A DNA stretch of 64,000 bases. Origin: Chryseobacterium indologenes. Its GTDB lineage: Bacteria > Bacteroidota > Bacteroidia > Flavobacteriales > Weeksellaceae. Where the stretch lies: the NCBI GenBank assembly GCA_001013295.1, contig LAZY01000011.1:52085-116084 (forward strand). Direction: 5' to 3'. Shown here in pieces: positions 35,741 through 44,068 of the stretch; the first letter of the stretch is position 1, and each line of letters begins with the position of its first letter. The notes beneath the pieces are model-generated. The model searched no databases. It was given only the letters and a program-made list of their open reading frames with translations, and was not told the origin of the DNA. The position numbers and the translations under genes are program-made.

Positions 35741-36082
35741 TTATCGCTGATCATTCAATAGCGGTCTTGGATCAAAAAGTACTTTTAAAGAACGAATTTT
35801 TCCGTTGATCACCTCATACCACCCGGAAGCCAGAATCGTCTTTTCTCCCATATCAATATGATACCAGAAACAGACCTCTTCACCCGCTGTAAAGGTTTGA
35901 AGAATCTGATATTTGAATTTCATCTGCTTCATGTCATTGATGTAAACCGAAGCACCTTCTCTGGTACCTAATACGCCTGTAAATTTAAAATCAGGATCAA
36001 GACAGCGCTCTGCTTTCTCAAAATTTTCTTCATTCAGATAATGGATAAACTGCTCTGCCGGATTTGGAGTGGTGTTGTTCAT
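35741..36082 (-). CDS. SnoaL-like NTF2-fold protein (113 aa)
   Basis: Small cystatin-like protein: PAEQFIHYLNEENFEKAERCLDPDFKFTG at the N-terminus and EVCFWYHIDMGEKTILASGWYEVINGKIRSLKVLFDP at the C-terminus (quoted motif regions shorter in the family signature) fit the SnoaL/NTF2 superfamily of small-molecule-binding or ketosteroid-isomerase-like folds. It lacks the full set of catalytic residues. A perfect Crp-type palindrome sits 51-66 bases upstream, so it is probably a target of the adjacent Crp/Fnr regulator. Confidence 0.75.
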   Translation of the reverse strand: MNNTTPNPAEQFIHYLNEENFEKAERCLDPDFKFTGVLGTREGASVYINDMKQMKFKYQILQTFTAGEEVCFWYHIDMGEKTILASGWYEVINGKIRSLKVLFDPRPLLNDQR

Positions 36083-36400
36083 AATATTGTTTTTTGCTGA
36101 GGTAAAATTAGCTGATCAGAACCAGTTTTTCCTGTGACGATCGTCACAAAATAATCGATGATCATCATATTCTGACAGACATCTGTTTTTAGTATTTGAA
36201 TGATGATTCAGTATTGTAACAAGCTTTCAATACAACCAGAATATTTAAATTCGGATTAAATTACAAAAAATCTGAATGATAGAAGCTGAAAAAGTTGTAT
36301 TTATGCCTTAAAAGCTTTTTGAAAAAAAATTGGATATAAACATAATATTTCTTGTGAGTTGACATTTTGTAACAGGCAATAAGCAGTAAACTATATAATT
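36083..36400. other. Divergent regulatory region between the NTF2-like and hydrolase genes
   Basis: Contains the Crp-type palindrome at 36133-36148 and, on the minus strand, a -7-like box TAATTTTA at 36110-36103. The palindrome centre would lie about 44 bases upstream of that promoter's start point, as in activator sites. No clear promoter for the gene at 36401 was found. There is no coding frame. Confidence 0.5.
36133..36148. promoter_or_regulatory. Crp-type palindrome TGTGACGATCGTCACA
   Basis: TGTGA-N6-TCACA, perfect through all 16 bases and identical to the E. coli CRP consensus arms. Centre 58.5 bases upstream of the NTF2-like ATG. It shares TKTGAC-N4-GTCAMA with the site at 34877-34892. 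Confidence 0.7.
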
Positions 36401-37315
36401 ATGAAGATCAAATATTTTATCCTTGCACTGGGGATGTTAGGAAGCAGCCTGGTGGCGCAGACTCCTGAAAAAATAACTTTTAAAGATACTCAAAACCATT
36501 ATTTAAAATTAGTTCCCAAAGGAAAACCTGAAGGACTGATTATTATTCTTCCGGGCGGCGGAGAAACAGGAGAAGGAGTAATGAATCAGATCAATCTGGA
36601 TGAACTCGCGCTGGAGAAAAATCTGATTGTGTTGTTTCCCACCTGGGAAGATGGAGATTTCGGGTTTCATATCGAACAGAAGTTTTTGGACCGAATCGTG
36701 AAAGATACCGTTGAAAAGCATAAATTATCTAAGGATAAAATTTCAATAGGAGGTCTGTCAGGAGGCGGGATGCTGGCCTTTACCTATGCAGAGAGAGCCA
36801 TCAGAGATAAAAATACTTATTTTATTCCTAATTCTATATTTGCCCTTGATGTTCCTCTTGATTATGAAAATATGTATTACAGAATGCAGCGGGACATCGA
36901 AAGAAATTACTCTGAGGTCGCAACCAATGAGGCCAAGTATTTCACCGAGGAGATGGTTGCTGCTATTGGAACACCAGACAAAAATAAAGAGAACTATATC
37001 AGAGAATCTATGTTTTCTTACCGTGAGAAAGACGGTGGTAACGCCAAATATTTACTCAATACTCCTATGCTGATTTATACTGAGCCCGGAATTCTATGGC
37101 AGATGGAAAACAGAGGTCGGGATCTTTATGATCTCAATTGTGTAGATATTACAGCAATGATCAACCTGCTAAGGTTAAAAGGTCATAAAAATGCCGATCT
37201 TGTGATTACCAATGACCGCGGAATTCGTCCCGGCGGCGTGCGGCATCCGCATTCATGGAGTATCATGGATTCTAAAGAATGTTTGAACTGGATTTTAAAA
37301 CATATGAAAGCTTAA
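36401..37315 (+). CDS. Exported alpha/beta hydrolase-like protein
   Basis: 304 aa with signal peptide (~1-19, ending LVAQ). The alpha/beta hydrolase fold is supported by GLIIILPGGGETGEG (oxyanion-hole strand), the nucleophile elbow GLSGGG with S120, and a late histidine in GVRHPHSWSIMD. It resembles PHB depolymerase/esterase-like periplasmic enzymes, but the substrate is unknown. The next gene starts one base after its stop, and the next two overlap, so it heads a three-gene operon. Confidence 0.75.
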   Translation: MKIKYFILALGMLGSSLVAQTPEKITFKDTQNHYLKLVPKGKPEGLIIILPGGGETGEGVMNQINLDELALEKNLIVLFPTWEDGDFGFHIEQKFLDRIVKDTVEKHKLSKDKISIGGLSGGGMLAFTYAERAIRDKNTYFIPNSIFALDVPLDYENMYYRMQRDIERNYSEVATNEAKYFTEEMVAAIGTPDKNKENYIRESMFSYREKDGGNAKYLLNTPMLIYTEPGILWQMENRGRDLYDLNCVDITAMINLLRLKGHKNADLVITNDRGIRPGGVRHPHSWSIMDSKECLNWILKHMKA

Positions 37316-37316
37316 G

Positions 37317-37919
37317 ATGATTGATTTTCAAAAAGATTATACTGTAGAAAATGATAAAATTCTGCTGAGACCATTACAGAATGCCGATTTTGAAAGTCTG
37401 ATGGAGTTTTCTGTAAATGAACCGGATATATGGAAGTACAATGCTTTTGGTGCTGGCGGAGAGGAAAACCTCAGAAAATATATTGATACCGCTCTTTCTA
37501 ACAGAGATCAGAGCACAGAATATCCTTTTACGGTTATTGATAAGTCAGAAAATAAAATCGTTGGCAGTACAAGATTTTATGCCATCAGCAACGTAAATAA
37601 AACATTGGAACTGGGATATACATGGTATGGCAAAAAGTATCAGGGTACCTATGTCAATAAAAACTCTAAACTTCTGCTCCTTGAGCTTGCCTTCGAAACA
37701 TTAGGATTTGAAAGGGTAGGATTCAAAGCCAATTCCAACAATGAAAAAAGCATTAATGCCATGAAAAGTATTGGCTGTACGATGGAAGGAACTTTGAGAA
37801 ATTTTGCTTTTGATGCTGATCAGAACAGAATAGATACCGTTGTTTTAAGCATTCTGAAAGAGGAATGGTATGATCATGTAAAACAGAAGTTGCAGGATAA
37901 AATAAATACTAAAATATGA
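37317..37919 (+). CDS. GNAT-family N-acetyltransferase (RimJ/RimL-like)
   Basis: 200 aa. LLRPLQNADFESLMEFS at the N-terminus, ELGYTWYGKKYQGTYVNKN (acetyl-CoA-binding region) and FKANSNNEKSINAMKSIGCTMEGTLR match RimJ/RimL-type GNATs, which acetylate N-terminal amines or small molecules. It is the second gene of a three-gene operon; the ATG overlaps neither neighbour at the front, and the stop overlaps the following start by four bases. Confidence 0.85.
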   Translation: MIDFQKDYTVENDKILLRPLQNADFESLMEFSVNEPDIWKYNAFGAGGEENLRKYIDTALSNRDQSTEYPFTVIDKSENKIVGSTRFYAISNVNKTLELGYTWYGKKYQGTYVNKNSKLLLLELAFETLGFERVGFKANSNNEKSINAMKSIGCTMEGTLRNFAFDADQNRIDTVVLSILKEEWYDHVKQKLQDKINTKI

Positions 37920-38698
37920 ATAGAAAAAAAACTTATTTCACCAGATTAAAATGGCTGGCTGTACTGTTATTTATGGCGGTCTTCAGTTGCACCAAAGAAG
38001 ATAAAAAAGAAAAATCATCGGAGGCTCAGAAATCTCCCAAAACTACTGTTATGGCATCTGAAAAAGAAAACCCGACAGCTGCCGAAACAAAAAAAGAAAT
38101 TAATGATTTTGTTCCCGAAGGATACTATGTTTTTGAGAAATCATTTGGAGATCTGAATAAAGACGGAGTGAAAGACTGTATACTCATTATCAAGAAAATT
38201 GATCCCAAAAATATCATTACCGACGAGAACCGGGGTAAGCTGGATCGCAATCGCAGAGGAATTATTGTGCTTTTCAAAACAGATAAAGGATACGAACTGG
38301 CTTCTGAAAATAACACCTGCTTTTCATCAGAAAATGAAGAAGGAGGAAACTATTATGCTCCTGAGCTGATGGTATACGAAGAAAAAGGAAATCTCAACAT
38401 CCATTATGCTCATGGAAGGTACGGCTATTGGAAATATATCTTCAGGTACCAGAATTCCGATTTTGAACTGATCGGTTATGAAAATAGCTCAAATACGGGA
38501 CCTGTCGTAAACAATACTACCAGCATCAATTTTTCTACAAAAAAAATGCTTACTCAGGAAAATACCAACGAAGCAGCAGAAAGCGGAGATGAAGTGTTCA
38601 AAAAAGAATGGACGAATATCAAAATAGATAAACTGTTTACCCTATCAGGGATTAAAGACTTTGATGAATTGGAAATGTGGTCAATGTACAGGAAATAA
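37916..38698 (+). CDS. Exported lipoprotein (260 aa) of unknown function
   Basis: Signal peptide with lipobox VFSC at 22-25, so it should be lipid-anchored. The residues after the cysteine (TKEDKKEKS) are charged, resembling the surface-export signals of Capnocytophaga lipoproteins, so it may face outward. Residues ~65-90 read FEKSFGDLNKDGVKDCILII, an FG-GAP/calcium-loop-like element. The rest is beta-rich. Starts with ATGA overlap on the acetyltransferase stop. Function not recognised. Confidence 0.7.
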   Translation: MNRKKTYFTRLKWLAVLLFMAVFSCTKEDKKEKSSEAQKSPKTTVMASEKENPTAAETKKEINDFVPEGYYVFEKSFGDLNKDGVKDCILIIKKIDPKNIITDENRGKLDRNRRGIIVLFKTDKGYELASENNTCFSSENEEGGNYYAPELMVYEEKGNLNIHYAHGRYGYWKYIFRYQNSDFELIGYENSSNTGPVVNNTTSINFSTKKMLTQENTNEAAESGDEVFKKEWTNIKIDKLFTLSGIKDFDELEMWSMYRK

Positions 38699-38707
38699 AA
38701 CTCAGGG

Positions 38708-38729
38708 ATTCCTGTACGTACTCAGGAAT
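38708..38729. terminator. Weak bidirectional terminator
   Basis: ATTCCTG and CAGGAAT (7 bp, 8-base loop) between the convergent lipoprotein and TPR genes. Confidence 0.45.
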
Positions 38730-38734
38730 GCTTT

Positions 38735-39877
38735 CTATTTTGTTCCTGTTATGGCCCCAATTCTTCCCTTTGCATAGTCAATCTGTTCCTTTTCTTTATC
38801 CTGATCAGGTTTGTTTTTAAGGTAAAGCTGATAATAAGTTACTGCATTTTTGGGTTGCTTCAGGTTAAGGTCGTAGAGAAGCCCTAAGCGGTAACAGATG
38901 ATATTGCTCTGTCCAAACGTAAGCCCTCTCTTATAAGCAGTCAATGCATCATTATATTGGTTTTTAGCCTCATAAATGCCGGCTAATGATGCATAATAGA
39001 GCGGGGTATGATCCGAAATCGCTTCATCAATGGTCTTTTGAGCGTAAAGAGCCGCTTTGTCATAATCTTTCAGCTCACGATAGCTTAATGCCATATAATA
39101 TAAAGTCCCTTCATTCTGTACCCCCAGATCCTCCAGTAATTTATACATGGTAACACATTTCAGATAGTCTTTCACATAGAAATAAGCCTGTCCCAGATCA
39201 TTCATGACATTGGCATCAGAATTTACTTTCAGAAGTTTTTCCCCTACCATAATCACTTCCTGATACTTTCCAAGCAAGTTGGATAGGGGTAATTGGGCCT
39301 GTTGTAGAGTGAAGTTTTCCGGATCGGCAGCAATGGCTTTCTGCAATACATCATAAGCCTGTTGGTTTTGTTTGAGTTCACGGTAAACCATAGACAGGTC
39401 ATAAGCAACATCAGGATCAGTTGCTTTCAAAGTATTGGCTTTTTTTAGAAATGTAAGTTTGGCTTCTGTCGTATCCTCATAGGCTGCAAGCTGTTTGTAG
39501 GCACTGAAGTTCATGCTGTCCAGCCGGATGATCTGTTGAAGATATGATTTAGCTTTAGAGGCATTTCCTCTTCTGGAATTGATACTTACCAGACTAAATA
39601 AAGTGGGAATATTCTCAGGTTGCAGGGTGTTGATTTTCAGATAGCTTTTTTCTGCTTCAGGAAGTTTTCCTGCCATCATATTGCAATAAGCGATCTGCCC
39701 CAATGCTTTGAGATCCTGGGTATCATCGGTATAAATACTTTGAAGATAACGGGCAGCATCCTCATAGCGCTGGTTTTCATAAAATTCAAGCAATTTTTCA
39801 GTATTGATTTTAGCGGATTGTCCCGTCATGTTTCCGAAACAGAACAAGACGATAAACAGAGGAATCCAAGTTTTCAT
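38735..39877 (-). CDS. Exported tetratricopeptide-repeat protein
   Basis: 380 aa with signal peptide (~1-19, ending TGQS). At least eight TPR units follow, for instance YEDAARYLQSIYTDDTQDLK and PDVAYDLSMVYRELKQNQQA, ending in a basic linker. Such periplasmic or outer-membrane TPR proteins act as interaction scaffolds. It is a single gene, upstream and divergent from the DinB gene, convergent with the lipoprotein operon. Confidence 0.8.
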   Translation of the reverse strand: MKTWIPLFIVLFCFGNMTGQSAKINTEKLLEFYENQRYEDAARYLQSIYTDDTQDLKALGQIAYCNMMAGKLPEAEKSYLKINTLQPENIPTLFSLVSINSRRGNASKAKSYLQQIIRLDSMNFSAYKQLAAYEDTTEAKLTFLKKANTLKATDPDVAYDLSMVYRELKQNQQAYDVLQKAIAADPENFTLQQAQLPLSNLLGKYQEVIMVGEKLLKVNSDANVMNDLGQAYFYVKDYLKCVTMYKLLEDLGVQNEGTLYYMALSYRELKDYDKAALYAQKTIDEAISDHTPLYYASLAGIYEAKNQYNDALTAYKRGLTFGQSNIICYRLGLLYDLNLKQPKNAVTYYQLYLKNKPDQDKEKEQIDYAKGRIGAITGTK

Positions 39878-40067
39878 CGATAATAATTTTTAACTAAAAT
39901 ATCAGATATTTAGTCAGTCTCCAAATTTTGACCTCACTTATTGGGGATTTTTTTAATGCCTGAAAGGATTGATGTGAAAAATCACAATTACCGTTTTAAG
40001 ATTTCTTATCTTCACAGTATAGAAAAAAGACAGGGAAATCAGGTTGATACTACTAAAAAGAATCAGA

Positions 40068-40571
40068 ATGGAAATAAAATCAGTACAATCCTTTATCGAC
40101 TATTACGGGAAAATCAGAGAGAGAACCAACCGGATCATTGAAGTGGTTCCTCCGGAGCATATTGATTTTACCTATAAATCAGGAAAATTTACCATTGGAG
40201 ATCAGATCAGACATATTGCTACCATTGAACGGTATATGTATGGGGAAACTATTTCGGGGAGAAAAAGTGCTTATCCGGGATGTGGAAAAGAACTGGCAGA
40301 TGGTTATGAGGATACGGTAAAATTCTTTAATGAAATGCACAGACAGACTCTTGAGATCATTAGCAGTCTTTCCGATGAAGATCTTAACCGCAAATGTCTG
40401 ACTCCTGCCAACAATGAAATTTCAATCTGGAAGTGGCTTCGGGCAATGATAGAACATGAGATTCATCACCGGGCAGAAATCTATATTTATCTGAACCTCC
40501 TGGATGTAAAAACACCTCAGATCTATGGTTTTTCTGCTGAAGAGGTGCAGGAAATGAGTGTAAGTTTATAG
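40068..40571 (+). CDS. DinB-family metal-binding protein
   Basis: 167 aa four-helix bundle. The metal ligands of the DinB/YfiT fold are visible: a histidine in IGDQIRHIATIERY (~47) and HEIHHR (~130), with WKWLRAMIEHE before it. Relatives are bacillithiol-dependent transferases or uncharacterised stress proteins; Bacteroidota use bacillithiol in some lineages, but no partner gene is near. The ATG at 40068 was chosen over an in-frame TTG at 40044. Confidence 0.8.
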   Translation: MEIKSVQSFIDYYGKIRERTNRIIEVVPPEHIDFTYKSGKFTIGDQIRHIATIERYMYGETISGRKSAYPGCGKELADGYEDTVKFFNEMHRQTLEIISSLSDEDLNRKCLTPANNEISIWKWLRAMIEHEIHHRAEIYIYLNLLDVKTPQIYGFSAEEVQEMSVSL

Positions 40572-40649
40572 AGGAAATAAAAACCGAAAATGTAGAAGAC
40601 ATCCTATCAGATAAGGTTAATTTGTATATTAGCCGCTTAAAAAATAATA

Positions 40650-42422
40650 ATGACCAAACGTTTTATCCTTCCTGTTATATTATTGGTAAATTCCGTTTAT
40701 GCCCAGACCGGTTTTGAATTGAAACCGGGAGACACCCTGAAATATTCTCTGAAATCTGATAAGCCTGCCTGGATTTCAGTGCAGTCCGGAGATGCTAATC
40801 TGGCCATATCTTTGTTTGCAGATGGAAAAAAAATAAAGGACCAGGATGATTCCAGAGGGATAAAAAGCGTTGAAAGACTACGCTATACACCAGAGAAAGG
40901 CAAAAAATATGAGCTTAAGATCTGGGCTAAATCTTATCTTGAAAAGACTAAAACGGCGAAAGTATCTGTCACCGAAGCCAAAACCTTACCGGCTCTGAAT
41001 GATCAGTTGAGTTCTGATCTCTTTGTGGAAGACCTTCATACCTTTCGTTCTATAAGAGAACAAGTGAATTCCGGCTTGTATGTCTATAGAAGCAAAAAAC
41101 AGATTGACAGTATCTATCAGGTAGCTGAAGCAGAAGCCAAAAACTGTAAGACTATCTTTGATTTTTATAAAGTAATTGCTAAGGTTACCGGGTTTGAAGG
41201 AAGCTGTCATAATTATACAGATCTGCCCAACCACGCCTCTTATTATCTGACCCAAAAACCTGAATACCTACCCATTACCTTAAAGAATATTGACGGACGT
41301 TTGCTTCAGGACTCCAAAGAGGTTGCTTTGCCTCTTGGTACTGAAATCCTGTCTATCAACGGAATTCCTGCCAAAGAAATGATCAGTCGTTTTGCCCAAT
41401 ATTATTTCTCCGACGGATTTTCAATGCCTTACAAAGAAACTACAGGTTTTGAAAGAGGAATGCTGGATAAATTCTATATTGAGTTCGGGACCCATAAAAA
41501 TTATGTGATCCGCTATCAATGGGAGGGGAAGACCAATGAAGTTTCTCTGCCGGGAATCTCTCTGGAAAACTTTAAAAAACTTCAGGAATCAAGACATTCG
41601 CTTTCTTTTGATAAAAAAATGATGGCTGAAAAATACAGCCTCAGTAAAGAAGGGGAAGGGGTGTACCGCTTATCTTTAAGAGGTTTTGACTTTGCTACCG
41701 GAGAAAAAGATCCTGCCTATAAAAAGTTCGGGGCTTTTCTCGATCAGATGATAGATACTTTAGAAAAAGAGAAAGTAGGAAACCTGATTATTGATTTAAG
41801 AGGAAATACCGGCGGTACGGGAGCGCTCTATGAAAAAGTATTTTCTTATCTTACACAAAGACCTTTCCGCGACAGTCAGTATGCTTACACGATTTTTGGG
41901 GAGGTTCCTTTGGAAGAAAAGCTGGTGATTACCCCTCTTTTTCTGGCCAACGGGGTTACGGATAAAAATGGTTTGAATGCGTATCTGAAATCAGAATATT
42001 CTGATCCTGCTCAAGGGAAATACTATTGGAGAAATGATAAAAATCCTCTGATCTTACCCAATGAAAAAACGTTCAAAGGTCAGCTCTACCTGTTGGCAGA
42101 CCAGCGTGTTGCTTCAGCAGCTTCGCATCTGGCTTCCCTGATAAAATCCTATACCAATGCAATTGTTATCGGAAAAGAAACAGTAGGAGGCTATTATGAG
42201 CACAACGGGCACTTTCCGCTGGTCTTCGAACTTCCCAATACCGGAATTCAGACCGGATTTTCTATTGTGCATGTGATTCAGGATGCCCAATATCTTCCGG
42301 ATCAGAAAAGAGGTCAGGGAATCGTTCCTCATATTGAAGTTCACACAACCAATCAGGAGTTTTTAGATCAGACTGATGGGTATCTGAAGAAAGTGCTGGA
42401 ACTGATAAAAAATAAAAAATAG
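40650..42422 (+). CDS. Exported S41-family serine protease
   Basis: 590 aa with signal peptide (~1-18, SVYAQ). An N-terminal beta domain (~20-110, PPC-like) precedes the protease region. NLIIDLRGNTGGTGALYEK (~378-397) is the S41 substrate/oxyanion element, and LADQRVASAASHLASLIK (~483-500) carries the probable nucleophile serine; ETVGGYYEHNGH follows. It is related to CtpA/tail-specific proteases. No PDZ domain is evident. The ATG follows an A/T-rich leader, and a GATAA-GGGTTT hairpin at about 42425-42461 lies after the stop. Confidence 0.8.
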   Translation: MTKRFILPVILLVNSVYAQTGFELKPGDTLKYSLKSDKPAWISVQSGDANLAISLFADGKKIKDQDDSRGIKSVERLRYTPEKGKKYELKIWAKSYLEKTKTAKVSVTEAKTLPALNDQLSSDLFVEDLHTFRSIREQVNSGLYVYRSKKQIDSIYQVAEAEAKNCKTIFDFYKVIAKVTGFEGSCHNYTDLPNHASYYLTQKPEYLPITLKNIDGRLLQDSKEVALPLGTEILSINGIPAKEMISRFAQYYFSDGFSMPYKETTGFERGMLDKFYIEFGTHKNYVIRYQWEGKTNEVSLPGISLENFKKLQESRHSLSFDKKMMAEKYSLSKEGEGVYRLSLRGFDFATGEKDPAYKKFGAFLDQMIDTLEKEKVGNLIIDLRGNTGGTGALYEKVFSYLTQRPFRDSQYAYTIFGEVPLEEKLVITPLFLANGVTDKNGLNAYLKSEYSDPAQGKYYWRNDKNPLILPNEKTFKGQLYLLADQRVASAASHLASLIKSYTNAIVIGKETVGGYYEHNGHFPLVFELPNTGIQTGFSIVHVIQDAQYLPDQKRGQGIVPHIEVHTTNQEFLDQTDGYLKKVLELIKNKK

Positions 42423-42735
42423 AGGATAAAGGGTTTTGCTGCTTGCGGTGAAACCCTTATCAATAGTCTGAAAGGGAAATAGATTTTTCTTTAAATACAT
42501 TCAGCCATTCCAGATTTTCTCTAATTTACCATAATGTTTCTTCTTTTCATGCTTTTACGGTCTGCCTATTTCTCTTAATAGTGGGTTGATTATTGTTTCT
42601 GTGAGAAATGAAATTAATTTGTATTGATTTGATATGTAGGTTTTTGTGAGATTTATTTTTCGCGTTGTATTTTTAGAGTTATTGCCATAAAGTCGTAGAA
42701 CTACTACAAATTTTCAGATTGCTGCCTGAAAATTT

Positions 42736-42764
42736 TTTGAAAATGAATAACCGTTTTATATTTG
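42736..42764 (+). promoter_or_regulatory. Bacteroidota-type promoter TTTG-N17-TATATTTG
   Basis: TTTG at 42736-42739 and TATATTTG at 42757-42764 match the -33 and -7 elements of the primary sigma factor of Bacteroidota. The expected start point is near 42771, upstream of the mini-frame at 42816 and the SRPBCC gene at 42987. Confidence 0.5.
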
Positions 42765-42815
42765 TTAGACCATCACATCATTATAAAATAGTAATAACAA
42801 TTAAATTTACTGATC

Positions 42816-42878
42816 ATGACTCAACAAAATTCTAAAAGAATAGGCAAGTCAGTAGGAAAGGAAGATAGAAGTTATTAA
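42816..42878 (+). CDS. Possible 20-residue peptide
   Basis: ATG at 42816 opens MTQQNSKRIGKSVGKEDRSY, stop TAA. It is basic and lies about 45 bases behind the predicted transcription start. No double-glycine leader or hydrophobic segment, and no homologue known to me, so it may be chance. Confidence 0.2.
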   Translation: MTQQNSKRIGKSVGKEDRSY

Positions 42879-42986
42879 TTATTCATCACCTTTTCCGTGG
42901 AATATTTCCAGAAAGATCAGATTGGCTGATATGAAGTTTTTCTGGTGGAATGGTAAAAACTGATCATTCAAAAAAATATTTGACGT

Positions 42987-43478
42987 ATGCCAGATATTAC
43001 ACATGCTTTATTGATTGGGGCTTCTGCTGAAAAGATCTATGAAATGCTGACGACTCAGAAAGGGTTGTCAGAATGGTGGACGCCTAATACAAAAGCAAAC
43101 ACAGTTCTGAACAGTATTGCTTACTTTCCATTCGGTCCGGGATACTTTAAAGAAATGCTCATTACAGAACTGAAACCTTTTGAGCTGATCAGATGGACCT
43201 GTATGAAAGGAGCTGATGAATGGGTAGGAACTGAGATCGTATTCAGGTTGATCCCAGGTGATAAAGAATTCTTTTTAAAAGAATATCCCGCAATGCAGGG
43301 GCAGGTGGAGCCGCTTCAGAGCTATGAAGGAACCCTGCTGATCTTCAGCCATCATCACTGGAAATCGCAGACGCTGATGTTGGCAGAGTGCAATTACACA
43401 TGGGGGCAGTTTTTGCGGAGCTTAAAATTATTATGTGAAACAGGCAGAGGAAAACCCTGGCCCAACCAGCACCGTTGA
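42987..43478 (+). CDS. SRPBCC-family protein (AHSA1/START-like fold)
   Basis: 163 aa helix-grip domain protein. DITHALLIGASAEKIYEMLT, GLSEWWTPNTKA, RWTCMKGADEWVGTEIVFRL and the long C-terminal helix (NYTWGQFLRSLKLLCETGRG) are the signatures of the Activator of Hsp90 ATPase-like SRPBCC group, which binds hydrophobic ligands in its cavity. No enzyme role can be read. The gene after it starts 41 bases downstream of its stop and could be co-transcribed. Confidence 0.85.
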   Translation: MPDITHALLIGASAEKIYEMLTTQKGLSEWWTPNTKANTVLNSIAYFPFGPGYFKEMLITELKPFELIRWTCMKGADEWVGTEIVFRLIPGDKEFFLKEYPAMQGQVEPLQSYEGTLLIFSHHHWKSQTLMLAECNYTWGQFLRSLKLLCETGRGKPWPNQHR

Positions 43479-43519
43479 ATGACAGGAGAAAATTAAACCA
43501 AATCCAATCCAAATATACT

Positions 43520-44014
43520 ATGAAAAAAATATTCTCTGAACTTAAAGGTTTTGTGATATTCAGCCCGGAACTTCTGGCAAAATACCTGCAGGATTACAAC
43601 CTGCCCGGTAATAATATTTTAAAATATTTCGTGGAAAATGAGCATGGGGATGAAATAACCAGGTTGGGAATTGCCATTCCGATCATAGGCGTAGAAGAAG
43701 ACTATTATTCTTTTCAGATTTCTACAAATGAAAACTACATTCTGGATCATAACGAAGTGGAAGCACAGTCTGAAGGCTGGATATTTCAAACGGTCAATAA
43801 CCAGGTACGGATTGTAGGCATCGGTTATTTAAAAGACATCGCACTGATCAGCGAAGAAAACAGTATCACGCTTCCTCTGGAAAACGGCTGGTATTCGTTG
43901 AAAATACGCGCCGGCAGGAAAAACGGTGAGCGGCTTTTTGAACTGAATCTGGTGAAACAGGAGATCCGCCCGGATTTTAAAGGAGATATTACGGCTGAAT
44001 ACTATTACGGATAA
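43520..44014 (+). CDS. Hypothetical soluble protein (164 aa)
   Basis: No signal peptide or membrane span. The N-terminus MKKIFSELKGFVIFSPELLA is followed by acidic residues and beta-rich stretches, ending GDITAEYYYG. Its frame is open from an in-frame TTG at 43475 that overlaps the SRPBCC stop, but the ATG at 43520 with its A-rich leader is better. Acidic, compact proteins of this kind are often immunity proteins, but there is no toxin nearby, so I leave it unassigned. A strong hairpin terminates it. Confidence 0.55.
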   Translation: MKKIFSELKGFVIFSPELLAKYLQDYNLPGNNILKYFVENEHGDEITRLGIAIPIIGVEEDYYSFQISTNENYILDHNEVEAQSEGWIFQTVNNQVRIVGIGYLKDIALISEENSITLPLENGWYSLKIRAGRKNGERLFELNLVKQEIRPDFKGDITAEYYYG

Positions 44015-44023
44015 TACAAACGA

Positions 44024-44058
44024 AAAAGGCCGGATCTGAAATTTTGAACCGGCCTTTT
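44024..44058. terminator. Strong bidirectional terminator
   Basis: AAAAGGCCGG at 44024-44033 and CCGGCCTTTT at 44049-44058, perfect 10-bp stem, 15-base loop, between convergent genes. Confidence 0.85.
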
Positions 44059-44068
44059 ATGTATCGGG

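Larger units (their letters stand above)
42423..42986. other. 564-base gap with a promoter and two mini-frames
   Basis: After the hairpin closing the S41 gene, the only clear structure is a promoter at 42736-42764 and two short frames behind it: 42816-42878 (20 codons plus stop) and 42931-42963 (MKFFWWNGKN, 10 codons plus stop). The second contains two adjacent tryptophans, but there are no tryptophan genes nearby. Nothing else supports coding. Confidence 0.5.
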
